Of a stretch of 64,000 bases of DNA, positions 9,529-20,760 are shown in pieces. The stretch is taken from contig CM035315.1 in assembly GCA_002900995.3 (NCBI GenBank), positions 1,225,967-1,289,966 of the forward strand. Reading direction: 5' to 3'. The notes below the pieces were generated by a model that worked only from the letters and a program-made list of their open reading frames with translations, did not search any database and was not told where the DNA came from. How positions within the stretch are numbered: position 1 is the stretch's first letter; every line of letters starts with the position of its first letter. The translations under genes and the position numbers were made by a program. The DNA is from Ganoderma boninense (lineage: Eukaryota > Basidiomycota > Agaricomycetes > Polyporales > Polyporaceae).

Positions 9529-12165
9529 GCTCCGGTAGACGACGGCCCTTTGCAGCCCGAGGTCTGCAGGCTTCTTCTCGACAGCATTCTGGTAGTTCTT
9601 GTACAGCGCGATGTGGCTAGTTGCAATGGCCTCGAGATCGTCAACGACGTCCCTGCGCGAAGGCTTAGCGCGGCAGTCGGCGAGTCGCGACGTATTTCGC
9701 AGTGTCCGAGTCGACATTGCCGACGAGGGCGGCGAAGGACTGTGCCTGGTGATCGTCGCCAGGGGCCGGGCTAATATTGTGCACGCCCATAACGATCGTC
9801 GGCTTCGGGGGGTCGGTGGGCTCCGAGTCGAGGGCGGGGACATCGCGCGGCTTCGCGACAGCGTTGATGCCGCCCAGCTTGGCGTTGATCCTGCCAATTC
9901 AAGCATCAGCATTCACATTCATATGTTCAGCTATAAATGACATGAATGGAGCCCATGAGCACTCACTTCAGGCACACGTTCACGAGATATTGCTTGTTAC
10001 CCCTAATGCACTTCGAGGTCCTCAGGCATTGCGTCGCCACACCCCGTTTGATGTCGCCGAAACTATGATCCGTGAGCTTGAAATAACATGCAAGACGACA
10101 GGAGACGAAGCGTACTGCTTGACGCTCCGATACATGTCTGGGGACGACTCAGGGAGCGCAACGACCATGAGATCTGGGCCAAGACCCTCGTTCGAGTGCT
10201 TCTCAATGACCTTGGTCGCAGCGTCTTGGAGAGTCTGTTTGATAAGCCTCATTTAACTCGATATTTCTAACCAGCCAGAGACCACTATTTTGAAAGAGAC
10301 TTACTGCAGGGATATCGGTGGGCCACTCCCAGATGACGACGGGATCCTCCTCGTTGCACACAATCCCTGCCAAAAGCTGTGAGGTGAGCATTCCGTGATA
10401 GGAAGTCGTACTCATACCGAGGGCTGTGAACTGCTGAAGGAGTTTCTTGATCATCTCGCGCGCCTCGTCCTCACTGAAGCGCCCCTTGCGCTCGTAGACC
10501 AACGACCCACCGGTCGATGGTCACTGGCTGGTAGCACTTCTTGTCAACCATGTTCCATGCGCCATCGCGCGGAGTCTTCAAAGACGCTCATCAGATATGA
10601 CGGAGGCAATGTGGATAAATCAAGGGGGAAACATACGACAGTGGGCTGGTCGCTCTGGAGCCCGTACATGAGGATCTGCGGGTCCAGGACCCGCACTTTC
10701 AGCGATAGCACGTCAGCGTTCGGGCTGACGTGCATGCCAAATTGCTGTTCGGGAAGTTAAGAACATGTTTTCATTATAACAACGCATATAAGCAGACGAC
10801 GTACCCGCCTACAATCCGACTGTCTGTATTCGAGCTCCCCGACGGCCACGTGGATGCTCTCAAGTCGCTCGCTGGGCTTCTTCATCGCGAAGGCGAGAAG
10901 GTCCTTCGACTTCTGCGGTGGCAGCTGCTTGAGCATAATTTGTCCTTCTGGAATCGTGCAACACTCCATCGGGATGATCGCGCCGCCCCCAATCTAGCCC
11001 ATCACACACATTGAATATCGGGCACCCAAGGCAGTATGGAAGGACATGACGCACCTCAACGCAGACGATGTCCGGGAACTGCAGCCGGTAGTTGTGCGTC
11101 TTCTCGAAGTACTGGGCGGCCGTGGTGGTCTCCCCGTCTCGCGTCGTAAACGACACCTCGCTTGCACCCGCACTTCTGAGCTTTTTGATGATGCAAGGGT
11201 GCCGCCGCCTGGCCATGGGCTGTCCTGGGATGTCGACATTGATTCGTACGCCCGACAGGAAACGCTGAAGCTTGATGAGCTCCCGATCAGGGAAGCCATG
11301 TTTCGTCGACAGAACGAGGGGGCCCCTCTGAGTCATCCTGAGCAGCTCCAGGGCGGTATCGATCACCCGACCTGGCTTGTACATGGCCGTGGTGGAAATG
11401 TTGACGTTGATGAGCATGCGGCCAATTGTGGGTCGCGTGGACTCAAAGTAGCCTCGCCAGAGGACGATCCCCCCACCGATGTCGGCCATCCCGAGAGAGG
11501 TGAAGATAGAGCGATCTTTGCAGGGGTATCTAACGGTGGGCTCCATACGAATAACAACGTTCAAAGCCTACGATACGGAAGCTATGAGCAGCGAGAAAGA
11601 TAGATTAATCTGAACGGGACATACCATGATAGCCATGAGGACTGAGTTGTCGCTTGCCTGCTTGGCTTGCAAGAAACGGGCGAGTATCCTGAACCAAAGT
11701 CAGATCGGTTATTAATGACCACATGTGGTCACCTACTCGGGGTTGATAGTGGCTACGTGGGTCAGCTTGACCGTGTATACTCTGGTGGTGTTCACCGCAT
11801 TATCATGGCTCTCGCCAGAGGTGACAGGGTCGTTAACGGTGACGGTGAACTTTAAAATTTGGAACCAAGGACATGAGGCACGACGTGCTTCTTGGGATTT
11901 GGAGAGCAACGAAAGTGGGTGAGGAGAAAAGATACTTTTCTGGCCATCGTAAACAATGCGAGGGACTCGGATAGAGAAAGAGCGTGAAGCGGGGAGGAAA
12001 AGGACTATATATACATGGAGAGGGAGAATTGGAGAGTGCTGCAGGGGATATGTAGCCCCAATGATCCCCGATCGCATACGTGATTACTTACCATGTCGCT
12101 GCTCAGGTGTGGACCCTACGATACAGGCAAAACGACCGTTCGAGATGCAAGTGCCGTCACCAAGC
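9525..12165 (-). pseudogene. Argonaute-like gene, 3'-truncated, frameshifted and lacking slicer residues
   Basis: Spliced minus-strand exons give the Argonaute order. N domain: RIVYDGQKSIFSP and VYTVKLTHVATINPE. Linker 1: SIFTSLGMADIGGGIVLWRG. PAZ: FTTRDGETTTAAQYFEKTHN then GGAIIPMECCTIPEGQ. Linker 2/Mid: GMHVSPNADVLSLKVRVLDP and NGAWNMVDKKCYQPV. PIWI: GPDLMVVALPESSPDMYRSV, INAKLGGINAV and SFAALVGNVDSDTAKYVAT. Where PIWI has GADVxHP this reads GVHNISP, and YRDG reads YRSG, so both catalytic aspartates are missing. A 1-base shift lies near 9690 between YVAT and DCRAKPSRRDVVDDLEAIA. Homology ends at YRSG, where the duplicated DUF6535 segment starts, so the last third of PIWI with its catalytic His is absent. 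The N-terminal exons upstream of about 12165 were not found. A truncated RNAi relic is the best reading. Confidence 0.8.
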
Positions 12166-12408
12166 GCTCATCACAGCTAAGTTGTGCCTTGTTGACGCCG
12201 TGTCACAGCGTCACCGGGGCCCACCCGTTCTTTATTATTATTACATTCACGTCGTGACCTGTCAGGAGACTGCGGACGGAGTACAAAGTCTACGCATAAC
12301 TGTCAGGGAGACTGCTATCCCCGATTCGGTTGACGGCTCAAAAGCCCGGGGCCCACGGCAAAGCCAGCGTGTGGGAAGGCAGCGTCACCCGTTCACCGGT
12401 AAGGCCGG
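12166..12408. other. Intergenic, no gene seen
   Basis: No protein-like ORF. An exon of the Argonaute relic may extend slightly into it. The right end directly flanks the inverted-repeat element. Confidence 0.4.
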
Positions 12409-12628
12409 TAAGGCTGGGCTCATTCACGCCCTACCAATGCCACGTGGAACGAAAAAGCTATCTCCTCCTCGTACACCGCGATTTAAGAAAATTCGGCCGC
12501 AACAATTTGTTCTATCTACAAATACGCAGACTTTGTCGCGAGCCCATTTTCGAAAAAGGACGTGTGCGAGGAGGACATAGGTTTTCATTTCCACGTGGCA
12601 TTGGTGCGCGTGAATGAGCCCAACCTTA
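12409..12628. mobile_element. MITE-like 220 bp inverted-repeat element with TA flanks
   Basis: The left end AGGCTGGGCTCATTCACG (from 12411) is matched by the right end CGTGAATGAGCCCAACCT (to 12626). The arms stay paired for about 75-80 bases through shared blocks such as CAATGCCACGTGGA, leaving a ~60 bp centre. Both ends are flanked by TA (12409-12410 and 12627-12628), the target duplication used by Tc1/mariner elements. It has no coding capacity. The arms are imperfect, so it is not a recent insertion. Confidence 0.7.
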
Positions 12629-13471
12629 CAACCCTGTGCATCGCCCCGGTTTGCCGACTGCAACCACGACGCCAACCACCTCAGTGATCTGAACCCATAT
12701 CCTCAATCCCGACTCTCCTTCTTCAGGATTCGAGCGCGGCTCCGTGACGACCTGTTGTCTCGCGGATCTGTCCACTGGCTCGGGACAATCCCCGGGTCTA
12801 CCACACCCCGAGTCGCACGTTTTCGATGCAATCCTTGGCGTTGAGGCTTCGTTAAAACTTGAAGCCAAGTTCTGAGCATGCTCCGGTAATCTAGGTGTTC
12901 TATTTCCCATCTATCCTACCGCACTCCTCGATTGACCCCTGCTAAATCAGGAACAGAACGGGCAACCATCTACCCACTGCCAACGTAGACGTGCAAGATC
13001 TACAATCCGCCGAGGATGATCGCAGGGATAGGCAGGTGGTCCACACCCGCACAAACTCTTTCCCTTGCTGCTCGTGCGTAACTTTCCTCAGGCTTGCGAT
13101 CGCGATTGGCTACCAGAGCTCTCCAGTGCGGTAAAGTGATCCCATGCACAGGCGGCTCGGGCTTGCCGCTCATCCGGGAGGCCTGCCCGTCCCAAGTCTG
13201 CGGTCGACTGCATGGGATTGTACGAACAAACGGATTGTCCCCACTTGAGTGTGGCGTGCATCAGGGGGTCAGGCTTGGAGCAAACTGGCGCAGGACGCCA
13301 GCAAAAGCTGATACATCAGCACAATTCCGATTAAGTACAGCGAGCCATACACAGAATCACAGTCCTTGACATCGTACATGCGCTATTCCATCCATGGCCA
13401 GAAGGAGTCCGTTCCGAGCGAGTCCGTTATATCCGATAGTCCGTCGATGCCGTAGTTCGAACGTTCGAAGG
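12629..13471. other. No supported gene
   Basis: Only short ORFs without recognisable content. The right end probably holds the 3' UTR of the cerato-platanin gene. Confidence 0.5.
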
Positions 13472-14082
13472 CTAGTAAAGCCCGCACACGCTCCCATCGA
13501 CCTGTGTGTAGGCCACCTGGACGACGCCGAGCTCGTCCGCCTGGCCGTCGGTGAGCTTATTCATCGCCTCCTTGGCGATGTTGAACCCGGACCCGGCGTG
13601 GTCGATTGCGAGCACGTTGATCGACGTCTTGTTGTACGTCAGCTGCCAGCACGTCGCGCAGTTGACCGAGTTCCACCCTATGAACAGGCCAGACGGACGG
13701 GCTCGTCAGTACACGGTACGCGACCAGGAGGTGAGGAGGAGGAGAGTCGTACCTGCGATGGCCTGGGCGCCGCCGATGTACGGGAAGTCGGGGAGGTCAC
13801 CGAACGTCTGGTACTCTGGAGTTGGGTTTGGATGTGTCAGTAAACGTGTGCGGGTGTGCGGGTGAAGCAACGTTCGAATTGGCTGAAGCTGAACGTACTC
13901 GGCTCGAGCCCGTGGACGCCGTTGGAGCAGGAGACGATGTCGAGCGAGTTCGACGGGTTGTCGTACACCGAGTCCCAGGTCACCTGCGCGGTGCTCGCGC
14001 CACGCGCCGCGAGCCCGGCGGGGACTGCGACGACCGCCGAAGCGAGGGTCAGAGCGGAAGCGACGATCGCGAAGAGCTGCAT
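13472..14082 (-). CDS. Cerato-platanin family secreted protein
   Basis: Exons 14082-13899, 13815-13753 and 13677-13472 sum to 453 bases, giving 150 residues and TAG. The first ~20 residues (MQLFAIVASALTLASAVVAV) are a signal peptide. The mature part shows VTWDSVYDN, SLDIVSCSNG, YQTFGDLPDFPYIGGAQAIA, GWNSVNCATCWQLTY, INVLAIDHAG and SVCGLY. These are the cerato-platanin double-psi beta-barrel signatures, with four cysteines for two disulfides. Members bind chitin oligomers, are abundant at hyphal surfaces, and in plant-associated fungi can act as elicitors. The length is normal. TATAAG stands about 100 bases upstream. The gene looks intact. Confidence 0.95.
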
Positions 14083-14182
14083 GGTGACGATGATGACAGT
14101 GGTGGAAGTGGCTGTGCGACGAATGCAGGAGTAGAAGTCGGATGGATGTCGACCTGGAGAACTTCGTCCCCTGGCATTCGTC

Positions 14183-14188
14183 CTTATA
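14183..14188 (-). promoter_or_regulatory. TATA box of the cerato-platanin gene
   Basis: The minus strand reads CTTATAAG about 100 bases upstream of the ATG at 14082, a usual position for fungal secreted-protein genes. Confidence 0.5.
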
Positions 14189-15742
14189 AGCTTCTTCAGC
14201 ACGGGGACGCGCGCGGCCAGGCTGTTTCATGGTTGTTGCATCGGAGCGCGGGCGGGCCAGCCTGGGTTGTAGCAGCTGAGGCGTGAAGGCAGAGTCCTCC
14301 GGGCTCGTCTCGTCCGGCGCGCTGGGCGCAATGCTCCGCGTCGGCCAGGGGCTCCCGACGCTGTTCACAGCGGTACGAGTTTCAGCTGGAGAAGACTAGA
14401 GCCGGTTCATAGCACCGGACGCGGCCACATGATGGCCACGTTCAACGAGGGCACGTCAGAGCAGACACCCGTTCGCGCGGCATGGCTGACATTGTCTGAC
14501 ACACTGGCTTGGATGTAGCTTCTGTGGGGCTAGAAGTCTTCCCGGAGTGGAGGTCTGACACGCGCTGTTGCATAGTTTCCGTCCGCTCGGGTTCGATGAG
14601 GGCTTAAGGATGGTCTGTGAACCTTGTTAGGATTGACGGCGGACACTATTACAAACGGCTACTTACTTGCCGGTTCGGAGGGGTTGGAGGCATAGGAAAT
14701 GGAATGCGTTCGCCATCGGACCATTGTCCCCGTCCGTATAGCAGCCTGAGCCAGGCAGCTCAGCGGCGAAACGGTCTTCTTACGCCGAGAGTCTCATGGC
14801 GTGCGAGGCCGATGAGTTAACGTGACCGTCGGCGGCTAGGGCGATGCCAAATACGCATCACACGAGAGCTAAAGGCCAAGGTCTGACGAGGTGGAGAGAG
14901 TCGAATGGTAAGTACGCTCTGGACGCGCAACGCCAAGGGAACGAGGCGCACATCTGCGCACATGAGCAACGTCCGCCCTATGCCAGCGCTCCGAATGAGA
15001 GAGGTACAAGAGCATGACGAGTTGAAACTCCTGCGCAGGTGTACCAGCGCAGGCCAGGACTGAGTAAGCAATTTTTTCAGGGCCGAGAGCACGCAGGAGG
15101 GTAGGAGGAACTGTACATATATGCCCGTGTGCGAAGTAGATTTGGACGCACGGTTCCGTATCATGCCATTCCAAGTCCTCAGTACGACGCATCTCGCTAA
15201 TTCTCAAGTCGTCGGTTGTGAACATGTCTCGGTCCATTTCCAACTAGTTGTACGGCAATGGGGGAGACAAGACAATGTCTGCTTTGATTCACGGGTCTGG
15301 GTCTAACGAAGCAGTCAGCGTTCAACGGACTCCGAATCGCAGGGGAAGCCACGTCCGAGGTAGCGGCTACGTACCGCTGGCGGTCACAGTCTCGAGCATG
15401 GCACCATCCACATAAGTAAAATCGACGCTTATCCTTGACGAAGTGAATTTCAAGAGATAATACAAGGACTGCATGTATCCATTGGCATCGGGAGGTGAAG
15501 GAGATCTGGCAAGCAGGAAAACAGAGAGCGCCGCCACCAATCGAAAGAGGCGCCTGTTTGTTTGTACGTATTGAGAATCTCCAACCCTAGACGGCATGAC
15601 GCCACAGCAGAAGCGATCAATATATACAGTATCATTGCTAGCGAGCACTGAGGAAGTACTAGTATCGTGTAAGGCATGCGTTAATGTGCTACTGGATCGA
15701 CGAGTTGGATCCCCTTAAATGGAAAGCGAGAGCGGCCATCGT
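14189..15742. other. No confident gene; possible minus-strand hypothetical
   Basis: Minus-strand ORFs 15648-15367 and 15243-14869 (124 codons, opening MEMDRDMFTTDDLRISEMRR) could be exons of one small gene, but I could not join them in frame. No domain is recognised. Confidence 0.3.
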
Positions 15743-18242
15743 TCAAGCAGGGATACGGCCCTTGTAAAGCCCGACCTTCATTGGCAACGAAGGCTTCATG
15801 CTACTGCCGACTGTGGGGAAGCGGACCCCAGACATATTCCATGTGATCTTCTTGTCCGAAGGCGCGAAGGTGAACTTAGACAGCAACAAGCAGAGAACGA
15901 CCTCTGCGGGACAAGCGACTCAGAAACTGGCGGCAAACAAGGGTACCGGGAGACACGTACTCATCTCAAGTTGCGAGAACTTAAAGCCGCTGGAGATAAA
16001 AGCCATCAGCGCCGTTCCATTCATACCGTAGCTATGCAAGGACGAGCAAGCAGAAGAGCAACACTTTTGACTTACATGCACGCGCGGCCGCCTCCGAGGA
16101 ACGTCATCCTAGTCCCAAGGTAGTGCGTCGGTCAGCCAACCTCGAACATCCAAACGCAGACCATAATGAGGCTGAATTTCGACGTACAGGTTCGAGTAGA
16201 TGCCAGGGACATGCGCGTCGCCGACGCTCTCGGGCAGCGGCGACAGCCAGCGCTCAGGCGTCCACTCCTCGGCGTCCTCGCCCCAGATCGCCTTGTTGCG
16301 GTTCGACGCGAGCAGACCGACCGAGACGGTCGTGTCCTTCGGGACGAAGATCTCCTGCATCAGCTTCCCGTCCATCCCGCGCACGGGTTGCGACAGCGGG
16401 AGGACGGCGTCCTGGCGGGTCCTTCGTTCCGAGTCCATGATCGTCAGCGCGCAGCAGCGAACAATCCACATGACACTCACTCCCGGAACACCTGCACCAC
16501 AGGCGCGTGCCTACCATTGCCGGCGGGATCGTCAGTAATGCAATGCGGTGTGTAGATCCACCACAACGGGGGGCGGCACTCACAGCCTTAGCGTCTCGCG
16601 GCAGACGGCGTCGAGGTACGGGAGGGACACGAGCGCGTCGTACTCGAGGTCCTCGCCCTTCGACGCCTCCAGGATCTCGCTGCGCAGCTTCGCCTGGACG
16701 TCCTGGTGCTCGCAGAGGAGCGACAGCGTGAGCGAGAGCGCGTTGGAGGTCGTGTCCATGCCCGCGAAGATGAACGTCCTGTGCGCGCCGGAGTGGATTA
16801 GCTTTGCGCTAAGCGGTGCGCACAAGGCAAACAACACGGGCGCCACTTACGACATCTGCCCGATTAGCTCGCTCTCCGGCAACCTGTCCCCTTCCGACGC
16901 AGCCATGTTTGCCCGCACTGAACATCACAGCCAAACCACACACCATCACGTATCAGCGCCCCTTCCACAATCCCAGATGAGGCGACGCACGGAGGATGCT
17001 CATGATGTCCCTGCCCTCGCCGACCTGCTGCGCGACGGAGTCGTCGCCGGCCTCGAGCGCGGCCTTCTTCGCGCGGTAGATCGCGACGGACCGCTCGTGC
17101 ATGATGTCCACGATCGACTTGAGCTCCTGCACCGACTTGTGCGGGAGCCTGTCGAGCACCCACCGGCGGAACGCGGGCGTGCCCACCTCCGCGACGTACG
17201 GCAGCAGGCGCCGCAGCAGCGTGATGTTCAGGACCGCCGGGCTGACGGCGTCATTGTTAGTTACAAAAGGAGAGGGGGTAAGATGAAAGGAGGGAGGGCG
17301 TACGAGAAGGCTTTGACGGCGACGGCGAAGTCGTCGGGCTTGTCTGCGACGAGCGGGTCGAACGAGTACCCGAGCCCGGCCTGGCCGATCAGCTCGAGCG
17401 CGGTGCGTGCCATCCAGGTGAGCATGTCGAGCTCGGCGAAGGTGCCGTCCGCAGGGACGCGCGACTCGATCGCTGCCTGAAGCTGTGGTGGCGCGCGGCG
17501 CCGCGTGAACGACGGTCTCGCACGATTGGCGAAGAAACGGGCGCACCTTGTGACCGACGTCGTTGAAGATGGGAATCATGCGACGCATGTGGGCGATCGA
17601 GAAGACCGGGTTGAGGAGCTTCCGTTGCTTGCGGTGGTGGTCGCCTGTAGCAACGGAGGTAAGGAATGCAATGAATAATGACATCGGATCGCGCAATGGG
17701 CGACATTTGAATACTGACCAAGGGTTCCGAGCAGTCCGGGCCCGAAATGCAGCCGGTTAGACCTAATTCCAGTCAGCTCCGGGCAACAAACAACGAGAAC
17801 TACGCGACGCATACTGGATAAAGAACACAGCTTCTTCGTATATGTATTGATCCTTGACAATAATGTTGTGCAGAGCGGTCGGGTCGAAGACAAACAGCAT
17901 CCGATGCTGTGACATCGAAGGTCAGCTATCATCTCCCGGAGCAGCTTGGGTGAAGTGCGTACGCCAAGAGGGCCGTGCAACTTCGCGACACCATTATACG
18001 ATTCCAAACTCTTCATGAAGGCCCAACCGTTCTTGTCGAGGATTTGCCGAAGATTTCCTATGACCGCGCGTTTAAACGCTGCTGTCAGTCGCATATCGGG
18101 GGTTCTCTCCCATAGAGGACGACTCGGCAGGAGGCCCGGGAAGGTTGTCCAAGGGGGATTTGACGACTACCTGCCGGAAGTACTTCCAGAGGAACCACGT
18201 CACGAAGCATATGCCCGCGCCTTGCAGCAGAGAGCTGATCAT
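15743..18242 (-). CDS. Cytochrome P450 monooxygenase (microsomal class II type)
   Basis: At least ten exons. The N-terminus MISSLLQGAGICFVTWFLW is a membrane anchor followed by NLPGPP, the proline hinge. Further motifs in order: I-helix FAGMDTTSNALS, K-helix CRETLRL (ExxR), WTPERW (PERF region), and heme loop FLGGGRACIGFKFSQLEM assembled over the intron after ACI with the axial Cys present. The C-terminus ends KVGLYKGRIPA at TGA 15743-15745. Such enzymes take electrons from CPR at the ER and oxidise lipids, aromatics or secondary metabolites; the substrate is not predictable. Oddity: the first intron, needed to join PPAESSSMG to NLRQILDKNGW, has GAGAGA where a GT donor is expected. The gene is either mis-spliced, mutated or mis-sequenced there. 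Confidence 0.9.
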
Positions 18243-20760
18243 CGTCGTGAAGCTGAAGTCCCGCGATACCGATGGCGTGAGATGGGGGCTTGAAGGTGAG
18301 GAGAACGTGGTGCTCGGCAAAGAGACGAAGCATGTTATATGCGAGGGACGCACCTCCCAAGCGATATTCGAAAGAAGCACAGCCAGCTAATGCATTGCGA
18401 CTAATGTCCGCCTGAGCCGGGCTGTGCGACGAGTGGTGGACTTGACTGTCCCAGAAAACGTCACCGAAGACCAGGCACATGGGAGCGCACTGGGGAATGC
18501 GCCCCCGGGCCGCCGGTAGGGATGACTGGAGGGTAAAAGTCAATGAGAGCGGCTGGGCTAAAACCGCATCACTGTGAGCGCCGCGAACCAATTGAGGCAG
18601 GTAAAGAACCTCCGAAAGCCGCATGACGAGCGAGAGACTTGCCGAGGGGCGATAGCCGCGGAAATTTGTCTGCCACTGTTACTTACTGCCTGAGAATGTC
18701 TGAACTTTTAGAACGCTAGGGTGACCGCTAATGCGGGGAACACCTAAAGTTGTGCAAATCCCTGTGTCCGTCTGATGAGTGTACTGTGACAGTCAGCTGT
18801 GCATGAACTTTGTGATTGCGCAGGTACACGTACTACTTACCTCGAGGACCTGACCATTCCTAATTGAAAGGTCAAGCATGATGTGTAATGTAAGCGCTTC
18901 TGCGAGGACTGCAGAAGGAAGGCATACCGGGGAGTGGCTATAACGCTTCACGAAATCAGTCACGCCGATTCGAGAGCGGCCTCACGATCGGGTTCGAGAA
19001 CGCTTCTCACCGGCCTTCATCTGTACTGTAAACCCGCCCACCTCTTGCCAGTGGGGATAGAGCTCGCCGGCTATTCGCTCGCCGTGAATTGAGGGACACC
19101 CGCGGTCATCTGACACGACGATCCCTCACAAGCAAGTGACTGGAGGAGGAAATAATGAGCTGTGAGAAGAAGAGAGGGTGGAACAAGCGGGACCTGGCTG
19201 CCCCGAGACTGATCTGGATCTCAGAAGCAGCTTCACGTTCTTTGCACGCTTTTTGTGTGGGCCATGACGGGCAGCCCCAGGCGAAGGAGCCGCTGGCAGT
19301 GCATCTGTGTGGAGGGATCGCTGGAAATTTAGTGATTATGGCGAACCACAAAGCTCTAAATCAAACCGAAACATTAGTGCAGGACTCGGATGCGACATGG
19401 TTCAAGTTGGGGACAGAGACAGAAAACGATTCGCCTGAGCGAAAGCTGTGAAATTTCAAGCGCCCATTCGGTCCCGGCCCGGACCGACACTCAGTAAGTG
19501 CTACGCGCCCGCGGCCCCGCACACGTTGTGCCCAAGCTTGTCTCCCGTCTCCCACCACGCTCACACGAGCATATCACTTCTTCGTTTTGATCCCTGCTAG
19601 ACAGCACTCTACCTAGTTTACTTTATTTTCTCTTACGCTCTAGGTCCGGGAGCGCAACTCTCATCCCGGGCAAGGGGGACCGGGACAATCACGGCACGCG
19701 CGACCGGCGGGTGGTAAGCTGTCCTGTCTTTTCATAAAGGCTGAGGGCTGACACGACATATAACAAGGAGGACCATATATTTCACCGTATCAAGCACCCG
19801 GTCAATACGGACGACGCATAGATATATACCCGGACGCATACTCTCTACTCCGAGTCCATCCGCCAGGCCGCCTCTCCATGAGCCACATATATGGAGTTCC
19901 TGCACGATCACGTCTGCTCTCCCATCACCGAGGTGGTTAGCTCAGAGCCACCTGTCTTATTCAAAAAGGAGCGGCGGCGCCCGCGTCCAACCTCAGGAGG
20001 GGGCCGCTCGCTCCCATACCAGTCAGCGCGAGACAGGCTCGCGCCCATCGAGGGTTCCAATCGAGCGACCAGGCGCGCTTTCCTCTGCTGCGAACCCGGG
20101 CCTCGCAACGCGCTGTCTGTCGTACACTCTTCACACTCCTGGGCTAGAGATCGCTGTAGGGGTTCGCGGCCGCGAACGCCGCCCCTTCTGTCATGGCAGA
20201 GTGCCACGGTTAATCGACGATCGCGGAGCGGCTCGATGCGATCCAGGACAAGGGAAGCGGCAATATGAGCCAGGCGGTATGTTTGCATGCTCGGGAGGGT
20301 TCGTTGTCGGACTTATGTCTGCGCCCCGAGTTTTTCATGCATGCGTGGCTCGGCACATGGTCGCACGATGAACCTGCGGACAATATTCGAATCGTAGAAG
20401 AGCCCTGCGCCACGGTGACTTGCACCGGAGCTGTGTAAAATATGCGGGAATAGAGCAGGGACGTCTACCATATATGAAAGTGTGAGGACGTGCTTGTAGG
20501 CGAAGCTTTGAAGCTGAAGTCTTGAATGGAGCGAGAGGACTGGCGGACTGCAGACGGGGAACGACGGGGCGCATGATTCTTCAGGATGCGCAAGCACGGG
20601 GCCGCGGGGCCACAAATCCGCCCTAGTATTGGACCAATCAGTCTAGTGCAAGTACCGCACACAGCACAGGAACATACAAATCGGATGTAGACAACAACAT
20701 GTATGCTACAATGACACGAGATGCATGAGAGCAAAGCGAAGACTCAACAGGACCGGTGGA
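18243..20760. other. 2.5 kb without a recognisable gene
   Basis: ORFs on both strands reach 130-180 codons but overlap each other and look compositional. The longest (18624-18085) overlaps the P450 5' end on the same strand. I looked for LTR ends and tRNA B boxes and saw none I would defend. Confidence 0.5.

Noticed and set aside
14590..14610. GGTTCGATGAG-like tRNA B box
   Set aside because: No matching A box or acceptor stem around it; no cloverleaf can be drawn.
18700..20700. Possible solo LTR or other transposon
   Set aside because: No paired TG...CA ends or target duplication could be found by eye.
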